Shown here: piece after piece, positions 1-8,274 of the stretch
Position numbering within the stretch: the first letter of the stretch is position 1
How the letters are laid out: the number at the start of each line of letters is the position of its first letter
Assembly (NCBI RefSeq): GCF_029603165.1
Contig: NZ_JAQSVC010000003.1
Coordinates: forward strand, 310,001-374,000
Direction: 5' to 3'
From: Galbibacter pacificus
GTDB taxonomy: Bacteria; Bacteroidota; Bacteroidia; Flavobacteriales; Flavobacteriaceae
DNA: 64,000 nt
Program-made: the position numbers and the translations under genes
Notes under the pieces: model-generated
The model's input: only the letters and a program-made list of their open reading frames with translations
The model's database searches: none
What the model was told of the DNA's origin: nothing

Positions 1-731
1 TACTGGTTTCCCAACCCGAGCCTAAAGTGGAAAATTCCCCATATTTAAGGCTGGTGGAAAAGCAAAAAATCAAGGTAGATTTTAGACCTTTTATTCATGT
101 TGAAGGAGTTAATGCAAGAGATGTAAGACAGCAAAAAATTGACTTAACGCAATTTACAGCAATCGTACTAACAAGTAGAAACTCTGTAGACCATTTTTTT
201 AGAATTGCCGAAGAAATGCGGTTCAAGGTGCCGGATTCTATGAAATATTTTTGCCAATCTGAAGCCGTAGCCTATTATTTACAAAAATATGTAGTTTACA
301 GAAAACGTAAAATTTATGTTGGTAAACGGACTTTTCAAGAACTTGCACCACTTATCAAGAAGTATAAAGATGAAAAGTTCCTGTTACCATCTTCCGATGT
401 GCTGAAACCTTCTGTTCCGGAAACATTGAACGAACTTAAAGTAGACTGGAAAAGGGCAATCTTATACAAAACCGTTATAAGCGACCTTTCTGACTTAAGA
501 GATGTTTATTATGACATTCTGGTATTCTTTAGCCCTTCTGGAATTGAATCTTTACTGAAGAATTTTCCCGACTTTAAACAAAACGATACCCGGATTGCCG
601 TATTTGGAAATACTACCGTTAAAGCGGCAACAGAAGCGGGACTGCGCATAGATATTGAAGCGCCCACTCCCGAAACCCCATCCATGACAATGGCCCTTGA
701 GAAATACATTGCTCAAGTGAACAAAAAATAA
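1..731 (+). CDS. hemD: Uroporphyrinogen-III synthase, 5' end outside window
   Basis: Uroporphyrinogen-III synthase (HemD) closes hydroxymethylbilane to uroporphyrinogen III in tetrapyrrole synthesis, in the cytoplasm. The frame is open to the window edge and begins with residues LVSQPEPKVENSPY, which matches the N-terminal pattern of flavobacterial HemD. A GTG at position 27 is therefore an internal codon and the true start lies upstream. Further support is the SRNSVDHFF segment (about residue 58 of the visible part), the FFSPSGIESLL segment and the final TPETPSMTMALEKYI segment, typical of the two-domain HemD fold. A strong terminator follows 26 bases after the stop. Identification rests on family pattern because HemD is poorly conserved. 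Confidence 0.85.
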   Translation, partial: LVSQPEPKVENSPYLRLVEKQKIKVDFRPFIHVEGVNARDVRQQKIDLTQFTAIVLTSRNSVDHFFRIAEEMRFKVPDSMKYFCQSEAVAYYLQKYVVYRKRKIYVGKRTFQELAPLIKKYKDEKFLLPSSDVLKPSVPETLNELKVDWKRAILYKTVISDLSDLRDVYYDILVFFSPSGIESLLKNFPDFKQNDTRIAVFGNTTVKAATEAGLRIDIEAPTPETPSMTMALEKYIAQVNKK

Positions 732-756
732 CATTTAGAATTGCATACCATATACA

Positions 757-784
757 AAAAGCCTCTGGGAATCCAGAGGCTTTT
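757..784. terminator. Bidirectional terminator between hemD and pckA
   Basis: A perfect 12-bp stem, AAAAGCCTCTGG and CCAGAGGCTTTT, has a 4-base GAAT loop. It sits between two convergent genes, and the A/T ends of the stem supply a U tract in both directions. Confidence 0.85.
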
Positions 785-834
785 CTACTAACTATTTGGC
801 AAGCTCGGGAGGCTTCACTCCCTATAAATTAATG

Positions 835-2445
835 TCAGACCAAAGGTCCGCCGACCTTTGTTTCTTCATTGGCATACGATGCAAACTTTTTAAAGTTTTC
901 CTTAAAGGCATCTGCCAATTGATGGGCTTTTTTGTAATAGCCTTCATCGTTATTCCATGTTTTTCTCGAACTCAATATTTCACTGGGCACATTGGGGCAA
1001 CTTCGTGGCTGCGCCAGCCCAAAAACTGAATGTATATGGTAGTTTTCATAGCAAATTTCTCCCAAATTCCCACTCATGGCGGCTTGAATCATGGCACGTG
1101 TATACTTTAAGGCCATTCTTTTTCCAACACCATACGGACCACCTGTCCATCCGGTGTTTACCAACCATACATTTACGCCAGACTCCTTCATCTTAGCGCT
1201 TAACATTTCGGCATATTTAGCAGGGTGCAATGGCATAAACGGCGCACCAAAACATGCCGAAAACGACGGCACGGGTTCATCTACACCATCTTCGGTTCCC
1301 GCTACTTTGGCGGTATAACCAGAAATAAAATGGTATGCTGCCTGGCCAGGCGTAAGTTTTGAAATTGGTGGCAGTACCCCAAAAGCATCTGCCGTTAAAA
1401 AGAATATGTTTTTGGGCGTATAGCCAATGGAAGGTTGCTGTATATTTTTAATATGATAAATAGGGTAACTTACGCGTGTGTTTGGTGTAATGGACGTATT
1501 GCCAAAATCTACTTCTCCATTCTCTTTTACAACGACATTTTCCAAAAGTGCGCCTTCTTTTATGGCGCCATATATATCGGGTTCGTTTTCTTCTGAAAGA
1601 TTGATTACTTTGGCATAACAGCCACCCTCGAAATTGAAAACTGAATTTTCGCTTGTCCACCCATGCTCGTCATCGCCAATAAGCTTTCTGGTAGGATCTG
1701 CCGAAAGGGTTGTTTTTCCCGTACCGGACAGCCCGAAAAAAATGGAGGTGTCTCCTTTTTTGCCAACATTTGCACTACAGTGCATTGGCAACGTATTTGC
1801 ATATACTGGAAGTAAAAAATTTAAAGCAGAAAAAATACCTTTTTTTATTTCACCGGTATAGCCTGTTCCGCCAATCAAGACAATTTTCCTCTTAAAATTA
1901 AGTATTGCAAAATTATGTTGGCGTGTTCCGTCGGTTTCGGGATTGGCCTTAAATCCAGGCGCATTGACAACCGTCCAATCGGCCGTAAAATTTTCCAAAG
2001 TCTCTTCCCCCGGGCGTAAGAACATGTTATACGCAAATAAATTGCTCCATGGGTATTCATTAATTACGCGAATATTCAATCGGTACTCTTTGTCTGCACA
2101 AGCATAGCAATCGCGTACATATAGTTCTTTTCCAGATAAATAATCGGTTACCTTATTGTATAAGGCATCAAATTTTTCAGTATCAAAAGGCAAGTTAATA
2201 TCTCCCCACCATACTTTATCGGCCGTTATTTCGTCCTTTACAAGGAACCTATCCTTGGGCGACCTTCCGGTAAATTCGCCCGTATTTATCACCAAGGCTC
2301 CAGAAGAAGCCTCTTGCCCCATTCCCTTTTCAATAGAAATCTGGTGTAATTTTTTCGGACTTAATTGATAATTAACCTTTGCATTATTAATTCCATATTC
2401 TTTTAACGAAATCGTTTTCGTAACAAGTGCTTTGTCCACCGTCAT
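835..2445 (-). CDS. pckA: Phosphoenolpyruvate carboxykinase (ATP)
   Basis: This enzyme converts oxaloacetate and ATP to phosphoenolpyruvate, CO2 and ADP, the entry step of gluconeogenesis in the cytoplasm. The 536-residue length is normal for the ATP-dependent family. Visible motifs are the substrate loop TGRSPKDRF (about residues 59-67), the kinase-1 P-loop GLSGTGKTT (238-246) and the metal-binding kinase-2 segment IGDDEHGW (256-263). The start is an ATG at 2445, with a -7 promoter box 30 bases upstream. It is a single-gene unit ended by the shared terminator with hemD. Confidence 0.97.
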   Translation of the reverse strand: MTVDKALVTKTISLKEYGINNAKVNYQLSPKKLHQISIEKGMGQEASSGALVINTGEFTGRSPKDRFLVKDEITADKVWWGDINLPFDTEKFDALYNKVTDYLSGKELYVRDCYACADKEYRLNIRVINEYPWSNLFAYNMFLRPGEETLENFTADWTVVNAPGFKANPETDGTRQHNFAILNFKRKIVLIGGTGYTGEIKKGIFSALNFLLPVYANTLPMHCSANVGKKGDTSIFFGLSGTGKTTLSADPTRKLIGDDEHGWTSENSVFNFEGGCYAKVINLSEENEPDIYGAIKEGALLENVVVKENGEVDFGNTSITPNTRVSYPIYHIKNIQQPSIGYTPKNIFFLTADAFGVLPPISKLTPGQAAYHFISGYTAKVAGTEDGVDEPVPSFSACFGAPFMPLHPAKYAEMLSAKMKESGVNVWLVNTGWTGGPYGVGKRMALKYTRAMIQAAMSGNLGEICYENYHIHSVFGLAQPRSCPNVPSEILSSRKTWNNDEGYYKKAHQLADAFKENFKKFASYANEETKVGGPLV

Positions 2446-2474
2446 TATAAATTAATTGTTGTTAGTAGCTACCG

Positions 2475-2482
2475 CAAATGTA
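2475..2482 (-). promoter_or_regulatory. -7 box of the pckA promoter
   Basis: Read on the minus strand this is TACATTTG, an exact match to the Bacteroidota -7 consensus TAnnTTTG. A TTG lies about 17 bases upstream, slightly shorter than the usual 19-21 spacing. It gives a leader of roughly 25-30 bases before the pckA ATG. Confidence 0.6.
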
Positions 2483-2524
2483 TAAAAAATATCTAACTAC
2501 AACGTTTGAGTTATCGATTTTTTG

Positions 2525-2911
2525 CTAAATTTTTAGACGAACGAACTTATAAATTAAGATTCCCCAAGAAACAATAAGCAATGTTCCGCCTATTGGGGTA
2601 ATAAAGCCTATTTTTTTAAAATCAAAAGGAGTAAGGCTGTTGGTGGCAAGTCCGTAAATGGAACCAGAAAACAATACAACCCCAAGAATTACCAAATACA
2701 TAATGGTATTTTTTGTCCCTTCACTCAAAAAAGTGGTGCTTCCAACAAAAAGAAGTAAAAGTGCATGATACATTTGATATTTAACGCCGGTTTCAAAAGT
2801 TTTTATAGCTTCTGCATCGATGGCATTTTTTAAAGCATGTGCCCCAAAGGCACCTAATATTACAGCCAAAAAGCCTAAAATAGCTCCGGCAATCAAAATT
2901 CCTTTAGTCAT
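2525..2911 (-). CDS. DUF423 family small membrane protein
   Basis: This is a 128-residue, four-helix inner-membrane protein of the DUF423 (YgdD-like) family, whose biochemical role is not established. The sequence shows four hydrophobic segments and the family hallmark LGAFGAHALK near residues 20-29, followed by a FETGVKYQMYHAL segment. It stands alone between pckA and a divergent saccharopine dehydrogenase-type gene, and the start codons of those two divergent genes are about 70 bases apart. Nothing in the context points to a specific role. Confidence 0.85.
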   Translation of the reverse strand: MTKGILIAGAILGFLAVILGAFGAHALKNAIDAEAIKTFETGVKYQMYHALLLLFVGSTTFLSEGTKNTIMYLVILGVVLFSGSIYGLATNSLTPFDFKKIGFITPIGGTLLIVSWGILIYKFVRLKI

Positions 2912-2982
2912 AATTCATTGTAATTTAATTGTTACGTATACAACATTTTTATACATTAGTGTTAAATTATAAATATTGTTGT

Positions 2983-4353
2983 ATGAGAAATATCTTATTG
3001 ATTGGTGCAGGAAAATCTACTTCACATTTATTAAAATACTTATTAGAAAAAGCAGAAAAAGAGCAACTTCACATTACCGTTGGCGACAAAGACCCGAGTA
3101 ATTGCGAGAAATTGCTTAAAAACCATCCTAAGAGCACCGCAGTAAAATTAGATATTTTTGATGAGGAAGACAGGCAAAATGCAATAAAAAAAGCCCATTT
3201 GGTAATCTCTATGTTGCCCGCAAGATACCATATTGACGTGGCCAAAGATTGCCTTAGGTTTGAAAAAAATTTGGTTACGGCATCATATGTAAGCCCAGAA
3301 ATGGAACAATTAAACAATGCTGTTAAGCAAAAGGGGCTTATATTTTTAAATGAAATTGGCGTAGATCCCGGAATTGACCATATGAGCGCCATGAAGGTTA
3401 TAGATAGCATAAGGGACAGAGGTGGCAAAATGATTCTTTTTGAATCTTTTACCGGTGGGTTGGTGGCCCCGGAAAGCGATACCAATTTATGGAACTATAA
3501 ATTTACATGGAACCCCAGAAATGTGGTGGTGGCAGGGCAGGGCGGCACGGCCAAATTTATTCAGGAAGGCAATTACAAATACATTCCGTACCATAAGCTT
3601 TTTAGACGGACAGAGTTTCTTGAAGTAGAGGGTTATGGAAAGTTTGAAGGCTATGCCAACCGCGATTCCCTAAAATACAGAAGTGCTTATGGCTTAGAGA
3701 ACGTCCTTACGCTCTACCGTGGCACCATTAGGAGGATTGGCTTTTCCAAGGCATGGAACATGTTTGTACAATTGGGAATGACAGACGATACGTTTGTGCT
3801 GGAAGATTCAGAAAATATGACGTACCGCGAGTTTGTAAATTCTTTCCTTCCCTATTCGCCAACCGATTCGGTAGAACTAAAGCTGAGGCACTATTTAAAA
3901 ATTGATCAAGACGATAATATGTGGGAGAAACTTGTTGAGCTCGATCTTTTTGATCCACATAAGAAAATAGCTATAAAAAATGCAACCCCGGCCCAGGCAC
4001 TGCAAAAAATTCTGGAAGACCATTGGTTGCTAAACAACGACGATAAGGATATGATTGTAATGTACCATAAATTTGGTTATGAGCTTAATGGCGAAAAAAA
4101 ACAAATAGATTCCAGCATGGTTGCCATTGGCGAAGATAAAACTTATACGGCCATGTCTAAAACCGTTGGGCTTCCGTTGGGCATTGCGGCACTTAAAATT
4201 TTAAATAAAGAAATTTCGGCAACGGGCGTGGTAATTCCCATTCTTAAAGATATTTACGCCCCTGTTCTGAATGAATTGGAAAATCATGGCATAAAATTTA
4301 CCGAAAAAAACATTCCATATATGGGTTACAACCCAAACAATGTTGCAGGTTGA
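2983..4353 (+). CDS. Saccharopine dehydrogenase family protein
   Basis: This NAD(P)-dependent oxidoreductase belongs to the saccharopine dehydrogenase family and has 456 residues from the chosen start. The N-terminus is a Rossmann nucleotide-binding fold (RNILLIGAGKSTSHLL). A central segment, NEIGVDPGIDHMSAM, matches the saccharopine reductase (glutamate-forming) branch. An in-frame ATG exists 54 bases upstream at 2929, but ATG 2983 places the beta-strand and glycine motif directly at the N-terminus, as is usual, so it was chosen. In this family the reaction usually concerns lysine catabolism (saccharopine to glutamate and aminoadipate semialdehyde). No lysine pathway partner is adjacent, so the substrate is inferred only. 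Confidence 0.85.
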   Translation: MRNILLIGAGKSTSHLLKYLLEKAEKEQLHITVGDKDPSNCEKLLKNHPKSTAVKLDIFDEEDRQNAIKKAHLVISMLPARYHIDVAKDCLRFEKNLVTASYVSPEMEQLNNAVKQKGLIFLNEIGVDPGIDHMSAMKVIDSIRDRGGKMILFESFTGGLVAPESDTNLWNYKFTWNPRNVVVAGQGGTAKFIQEGNYKYIPYHKLFRRTEFLEVEGYGKFEGYANRDSLKYRSAYGLENVLTLYRGTIRRIGFSKAWNMFVQLGMTDDTFVLEDSENMTYREFVNSFLPYSPTDSVELKLRHYLKIDQDDNMWEKLVELDLFDPHKKIAIKNATPAQALQKILEDHWLLNNDDKDMIVMYHKFGYELNGEKKQIDSSMVAIGEDKTYTAMSKTVGLPLGIAALKILNKEISATGVVIPILKDIYAPVLNELENHGIKFTEKNIPYMGYNPNNVAG

Positions 4354-4434
4354 TACTAAATACTTTTATTAATTTTGACTTTGTTATAATAATCAAATTC
4401 CTGTTTAAAGTAACTTGCAATAAATTTTACGAGC

Positions 4435-5532
4435 ATGATTAAAAAGTTTTGCCTCTATGCCACCATTGCCGTGTTTGCTGCCAATTGCACTTCGGTCAAA
4501 ACAGCTGCCAATAAAAGTACACACCTAAAATTCTTGGATGAATATATTTTCCCGAACAATGTTTTATTTAAAGGTGAAGAAATTGGTGGCCTTTCGGGCA
4601 TAGATGTCTATAAAGACTCATATTTTTTTGTTTGTGACGACTCTAAAAGCCCGCGGTTTTATACTGCTGATATTGTTATAAAAAATGAAAAAATAGATAC
4701 TGTAATATTTAAAAGCGTGTCTCATTTGAAGAAGAACAACACCTTTGTTGAAAATCATTTTTTCGATCTAGAATCCCTTCTTTACCATCCTGTCAACAAC
4801 AGTTTTATTCTTTCTAGTGAAGGAACTATAAAAAACAAGCAAGATCCCTCGGTTATTGAAGTTGACAAAGAAGGAAATTTCATCAAAAGCTATCAAATCC
4901 CCGAATACTTCAAGGCTAACAGCAAATACAAGCCGAGGCACAACGGACTTTTTGAAGGACTGGCTATTTCTTATGACAAAAAAGGATTTTGGGTCGGAAC
5001 AGAGCTTCCGTTGGAAAGTGATGGTTCGGAACCCGTTTTTTCAGAAAAATACAGCCCCGCCCGTATTACTTATTACAATTGGAACGACACGCTACCAAAA
5101 AAACAATTTATATATCAACTGGATAAAATAGACAAAAAGCCAAAAGGCACATTTTCTGTTAACGGTCTCACGGACATGCTCGCCCTTTCTACCGATAAAA
5201 TGCTTGTGTTGGAACGCTCTTATTCATCAGGTTGGGGAAAAGAGTCGAACGGATTGCGGATATACGAAATTGACCCCTTAAATAGTACAAATACATTAGA
5301 AACGCTTAATCTATCGGAAGAAAAAATAGCAACGGTACCTAAAAAATTAGTCTTTGACCTAGAAGACATTCGCCTGCAATTAAAACATCGATCTATAGAT
5401 AATATTGAAGGCATTTGCTATGGCCCCCCACTTTCAAACGGACATAAAACCATCCTTTTAATTTCTGATAATAATTTCAATACCCTCGATCCGCAGGTAA
5501 ATCAATTTTTATTATTTGAAATCATCAATTAA
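4435..5532 (+). CDS. Esterase-like/phytase-like beta-propeller lipoprotein
   Basis: This 365-residue secreted lipoprotein resembles the 'esterase-like activity of phytase' family (PF13449-type beta-propeller). The N-terminus is a signal peptide ending in a lipobox with Cys at residue 18 (VFAANC). Family-like segments are GGLSGIDVYKDSYFFVCDD, the HNGLFEGLAISYDKKGFWVGTE region near the middle, and NIEGICYGPP followed by LLISDNN close to the C-terminus. Together these suggest a calcium-binding propeller in the periplasm or outer membrane. The substrate is unknown, since members include proteins with no shown phosphatase activity. The gene ends 62 bases before the Lrp-type regulator. Confidence 0.75.
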   Translation: MIKKFCLYATIAVFAANCTSVKTAANKSTHLKFLDEYIFPNNVLFKGEEIGGLSGIDVYKDSYFFVCDDSKSPRFYTADIVIKNEKIDTVIFKSVSHLKKNNTFVENHFFDLESLLYHPVNNSFILSSEGTIKNKQDPSVIEVDKEGNFIKSYQIPEYFKANSKYKPRHNGLFEGLAISYDKKGFWVGTELPLESDGSEPVFSEKYSPARITYYNWNDTLPKKQFIYQLDKIDKKPKGTFSVNGLTDMLALSTDKMLVLERSYSSGWGKESNGLRIYEIDPLNSTNTLETLNLSEEKIATVPKKLVFDLEDIRLQLKHRSIDNIEGICYGPPLSNGHKTILLISDNNFNTLDPQVNQFLLFEIIN

Positions 5533-5564
5533 CCATTGGCTTACATATTTACAGTCAATATTGG

Positions 5565-5572
5565 TATCTTTG
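5565..5572 (+). promoter_or_regulatory. -7 box upstream of the Lrp/AsnC regulator
   Basis: TATCTTTG matches the TAnnTTTG consensus exactly and lies 22 bases before the ATG at 5595. No good TTTG is found at the expected 19-base distance, so only the -7 element is claimed. Confidence 0.5.
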
Positions 5573-5594
5573 CTTACAATCAATAAGGCTGAAA

Positions 5595-6065
5595 ATGAAG
5601 TTTTCTAATGAAAAAATAGAAATAGACGGAATAGACAAAGAGATTTTAAGAGCATTGATGGAAGATGCAAGGAAGCCTATTCTCGAAATAGCAAGAAAAA
5701 TCGGTATTTCGGGTGCGGCCATTCATCAACGTTTAAGAAAGCTGGAAAGTTCCGGGCTCATTTCGGGGTCAAAATTTGTAATCAACCCAAGAGTTTTAGG
5801 TTATCATACCATGGCGTTTATTGGCATCTATCTAGACAAAGCCATGAGAAACCCAGAGGCAGTGAAACAATTACGTGAAATACCAGAAGTGTTGGAATGT
5901 CATTATACCACCGGAAATTGGTCCATTCTCATTAAAATACTCTGTAAGGATAATGAGCATTTAATGAACGTACTTAACCATAAAATACAATCTATTGAAG
6001 GTGTTTCCAGAACGGAAACCTTTATTTCCTTAAATCAACAAATAGACCGGCAGATAAGTGTATAA
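5595..6065 (+). CDS. Lrp/AsnC family transcriptional regulator
   Basis: This 156-residue DNA-binding regulator belongs to the leucine-responsive/AsnC family, whose members sense amino acids. An N-terminal winged helix-turn-helix (about residues 10-60: IDKEILRALMEDARKPI, then EIARKIGISGAAIHQRLRKLE) is followed by the RAM ligand-binding and dimerisation domain (about 70-150). It has its own promoter and terminator. An alanine dehydrogenase gene lies about 850 bases away on the other strand. Lrp-type proteins control alanine dehydrogenase in some bacteria, but a link here is inference only. Confidence 0.93.
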   Translation: MKFSNEKIEIDGIDKEILRALMEDARKPILEIARKIGISGAAIHQRLRKLESSGLISGSKFVINPRVLGYHTMAFIGIYLDKAMRNPEAVKQLREIPEVLECHYTTGNWSILIKILCKDNEHLMNVLNHKIQSIEGVSRTETFISLNQQIDRQISV

Positions 6066-6066
6066 A

Positions 6067-6097
6067 AAAGCCTTCAAATCTATAAAATGAAGGCTTT
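6067..6097. terminator. Terminator after the Lrp gene, shared with the YugP-type gene
   Basis: A 10-bp perfect stem (AAAGCCTTCA and TGAAGGCTTT) with an 11-base loop lies between two convergent genes. Confidence 0.75.
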
Positions 6098-6120
6098 CCA
6101 TATATAATTTTCCTAATTTT

Positions 6121-6813
6121 CTAATCCCTGCTTCCAAAAACCTGCAAGGCAAAGTACAAGAGCGTTGCCAAAGAGCCAATTGCAGCTACCACATACGTTC
6201 TTGCGGCCCATTTTAAGGAATCTTCGGCCCCTTTGTATTCTTCAGGTGTAACCATGTTTTTATTTTTCAGCCAAGCCAAGGCGCGGTTACTGGCATCGTA
6301 TTCTACCGGAAGGGTAATAAAGCTAAATAGTGTCCCCAAGGCAAACATAATAAGGCCTATTACCGCAACGGTATATCCAAAAGCAGTTGTGGCACCAAGC
6401 ACCAAGCCGCCAAAAATAACCCAGACAGACATTCCCGAAGCTACACTTACAACGGGCACCAATTTAGAGCGCATTTGTAACCATTCGTACCCCTTTGCAT
6501 GTTGAACCGCATGCCCGCACTCGTGTGACGCCACTGCGGCTGCGGCCGCGTTTCTTTGATTGTAAACCCCTTCGCTTAAATTTACCGTTTTTTTTGCAGG
6601 ATTGTAATGGTCTGTTAACATCCCGGGCGTAGAAATTACCTCAACATCATAAATTCCATTGTCCTGAAGCATTTTTCTGGCAATTTCCGCTCCGCTCATC
6701 CCGTTTCTTAAATGTACTTTGGAATAATGCTTAAACTTACTTTTAAGCCGTGAACTTACCAGCATACTGATAAGCCCGATTCCCCCGATGATAATCCAAT
6801 ATCCTATTCCCAT
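6121..6813 (-). CDS. YugP-type zinc metallopeptidase (membrane)
   Basis: This 230-residue membrane protein belongs to the putative neutral zinc metallopeptidase family (PF04298, YugP-like). It begins with a transmembrane helix (IGYWIIIGGIGLISMLVS). The zinc-protease signature HECGH is at residues 97-101, preceded by an alanine-rich helix, and further hydrophobic segments follow the catalytic motif. A second metal ligand is probably the Glu in LPVEYDASNRAL, near residue 170. Its substrate is unknown. It appears to be transcribed alone. Confidence 0.9.
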   Translation of the reverse strand: MGIGYWIIIGGIGLISMLVSSRLKSKFKHYSKVHLRNGMSGAEIARKMLQDNGIYDVEVISTPGMLTDHYNPAKKTVNLSEGVYNQRNAAAAAVASHECGHAVQHAKGYEWLQMRSKLVPVVSVASGMSVWVIFGGLVLGATTAFGYTVAVIGLIMFALGTLFSFITLPVEYDASNRALAWLKNKNMVTPEEYKGAEDSLKWAARTYVVAAIGSLATLLYFALQVFGSRD

Positions 6814-6854
6814 ATCAATTATTTTTTATTCTTAAATTTACAACTAAAAATACA

Positions 6855-6882
6855 AAAACCCCGCCAAATTCAGCGAGGTTTT
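6855..6882 (-). terminator. Terminator of ald
   Basis: The arms AAAACCCCGC and GCGAGGTTTT form a 10-bp stem with one mismatch and an 8-base loop. It lies 30 bases beyond the ald stop on the minus strand and ends in a T run in that direction. Confidence 0.7.
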
Positions 6883-6912
6883 ATTCTTCTGCCGTAAAGG
6901 CAGTTCACTTGA

Positions 6913-8013
6913 TTATGAACAACTGACTTCCCACCCGAAAGCCTCTGCAATGCCTTCATAAACTATGGTTCCTTTAACTATATTGAGTCCTTTTTGTAAA
7001 GATTTATCGGTTTGACATGCTTTTTCCCAGCCCATATTGGCCAATTTTAATACATACGGGAGTGTAACATTGGTTAGCGCTACCGTAGAAGTATAAGGCA
7101 CGGCACCGGGCATATTGGCTACACAATAGTGCACCACATCATCGATAATGTAGGTCGGATTTTCGTGCGTAGTAGCTTTGGTGGTTTCTATACAGCCTCC
7201 TTGGTCTACCGCCACATCTACAATTACGGTTCCCGGATGCATTTCCTTGAGCATATCTCGGGTTATTAAACTTGGTGCCTTGGCCCCCGGAATTAATACG
7301 CCCCCAACAATAAGATCGTGGGTCTTTATATGTCTTCTGATGTTGTATTCATTAGAGAACTCGGTAACCACATGGCTTGGCATAATATCGTTGACATGGC
7401 GCAAACGTTTCATATTAATATCCAAAATGGTAACATGGGCGCCCAATCCGGCAGCCATTTTTGCCGCTTGAATTCCAACAGTACCAGCGCCCAAAATAAG
7501 AACACGGCCCGGTGGTACCCCAGGGACTCCGCCCAATAAAACACCGCGCCCTTTGATGGGTTTTTCCAAATATTTTGCCCCCTGTTGAATGGCCATCCTT
7601 CCGGCAACTTCAGACATAGGCGTTAGCAATGGCAAGGTACCATCTGCATCCTCTACCGTTTCATAGGCAATACATATAGCTTTACTTGTTATCATTGCCT
7701 TTGTTAAGGTTTCACTAGAAGCAAAATGAAAATAAGTAAAAACAAGTTGATTCTCCTGTATAAGATTGTATTCTTGATCAACGGGTTCTTTAACCTTTAC
7801 AATCATATCGCTTTTTAAATAAACACCTTCAATTGTATCAAGGATAATGGCACCCACTTGAAGATAATCATCATCAAAAAAACCACTTCCTTCTCCCGCT
7901 GTAGATTGCACATACACCGTATGCCCGTTTTTTACAAGTTCGAAAACCCCGGCAGGAGTCATTCCCACTCTATTTTCATTGTTTTTAATTTCTTTTGGAA
8001 CCCCAATTTTCAT
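6913..8013 (-). CDS. ald: Alanine dehydrogenase
   Basis: Alanine dehydrogenase interconverts L-alanine and pyruvate plus ammonia using NAD in the cytoplasm. The 366-residue length fits the bacterial hexameric enzyme. The N-terminal signature MKIGVPKEIKNNENRVGMTP carries the substrate-binding Arg and the conserved lysine. A Rossmann motif, LGAGTVGIQAAKMAAGLGA, lies in the middle (about residues 172-190), and the VDQGGCIETT segment and CVANMPGAVPYTST region near the C-terminus are typical. It is a single gene, with 261 bases of upstream DNA that contain a 9-bp inverted repeat. Confidence 0.96.
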   Translation of the reverse strand: MKIGVPKEIKNNENRVGMTPAGVFELVKNGHTVYVQSTAGEGSGFFDDDYLQVGAIILDTIEGVYLKSDMIVKVKEPVDQEYNLIQENQLVFTYFHFASSETLTKAMITSKAICIAYETVEDADGTLPLLTPMSEVAGRMAIQQGAKYLEKPIKGRGVLLGGVPGVPPGRVLILGAGTVGIQAAKMAAGLGAHVTILDINMKRLRHVNDIMPSHVVTEFSNEYNIRRHIKTHDLIVGGVLIPGAKAPSLITRDMLKEMHPGTVIVDVAVDQGGCIETTKATTHENPTYIIDDVVHYCVANMPGAVPYTSTVALTNVTLPYVLKLANMGWEKACQTDKSLQKGLNIVKGTIVYEGIAEAFGWEVSCS

Positions 8014-8122
8014 TGCTTCTATTTTTAAGATTTAATGCAATTTCAGGTTTCTAGTGATTAAATTCAAATAAAGTTGATAAAAAACAGGGGGATGTCGATA
8101 AAATGTGTGGTTCTTTAATTAA

Positions 8123-8147
8123 ATACCCCTATATATTGTAGGGGTAT
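8123..8147. repeat. Inverted repeat upstream of ald (candidate operator)
   Basis: ATACCCCTA and TAGGGGTAT form a perfect 9-bp inverted repeat with a 7-base spacer, TATATTG. It lies about 110 bases upstream of the ald start. There is no T run on either side, so it is not a typical terminator. It could bind a dimeric regulator. The rest of the 261-base ald-leuS gap holds only the leuS terminator. Confidence 0.4.
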
Positions 8148-8211
8148 GTTATAAAAATATGATATATTTTTTAGAAATTATATTTTTTTAAGGGTCATGA
8201 TATATAAAACA

Positions 8212-8240
8212 AAAAACCTTGACTTAGAATCAAGGTTTTT
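8212..8240 (-). terminator. Terminator of leuS
   Basis: An 11-bp perfect stem, AAAAACCTTGA and TCAAGGTTTTT, with a 7-base loop lies 35 bases after the leuS stop. It is followed by a T-rich stretch when read on the minus strand. Confidence 0.8.
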
Positions 8241-8274
8241 ATTGGTGGTATAAGTTGCGATAAAAGAATGGTAT

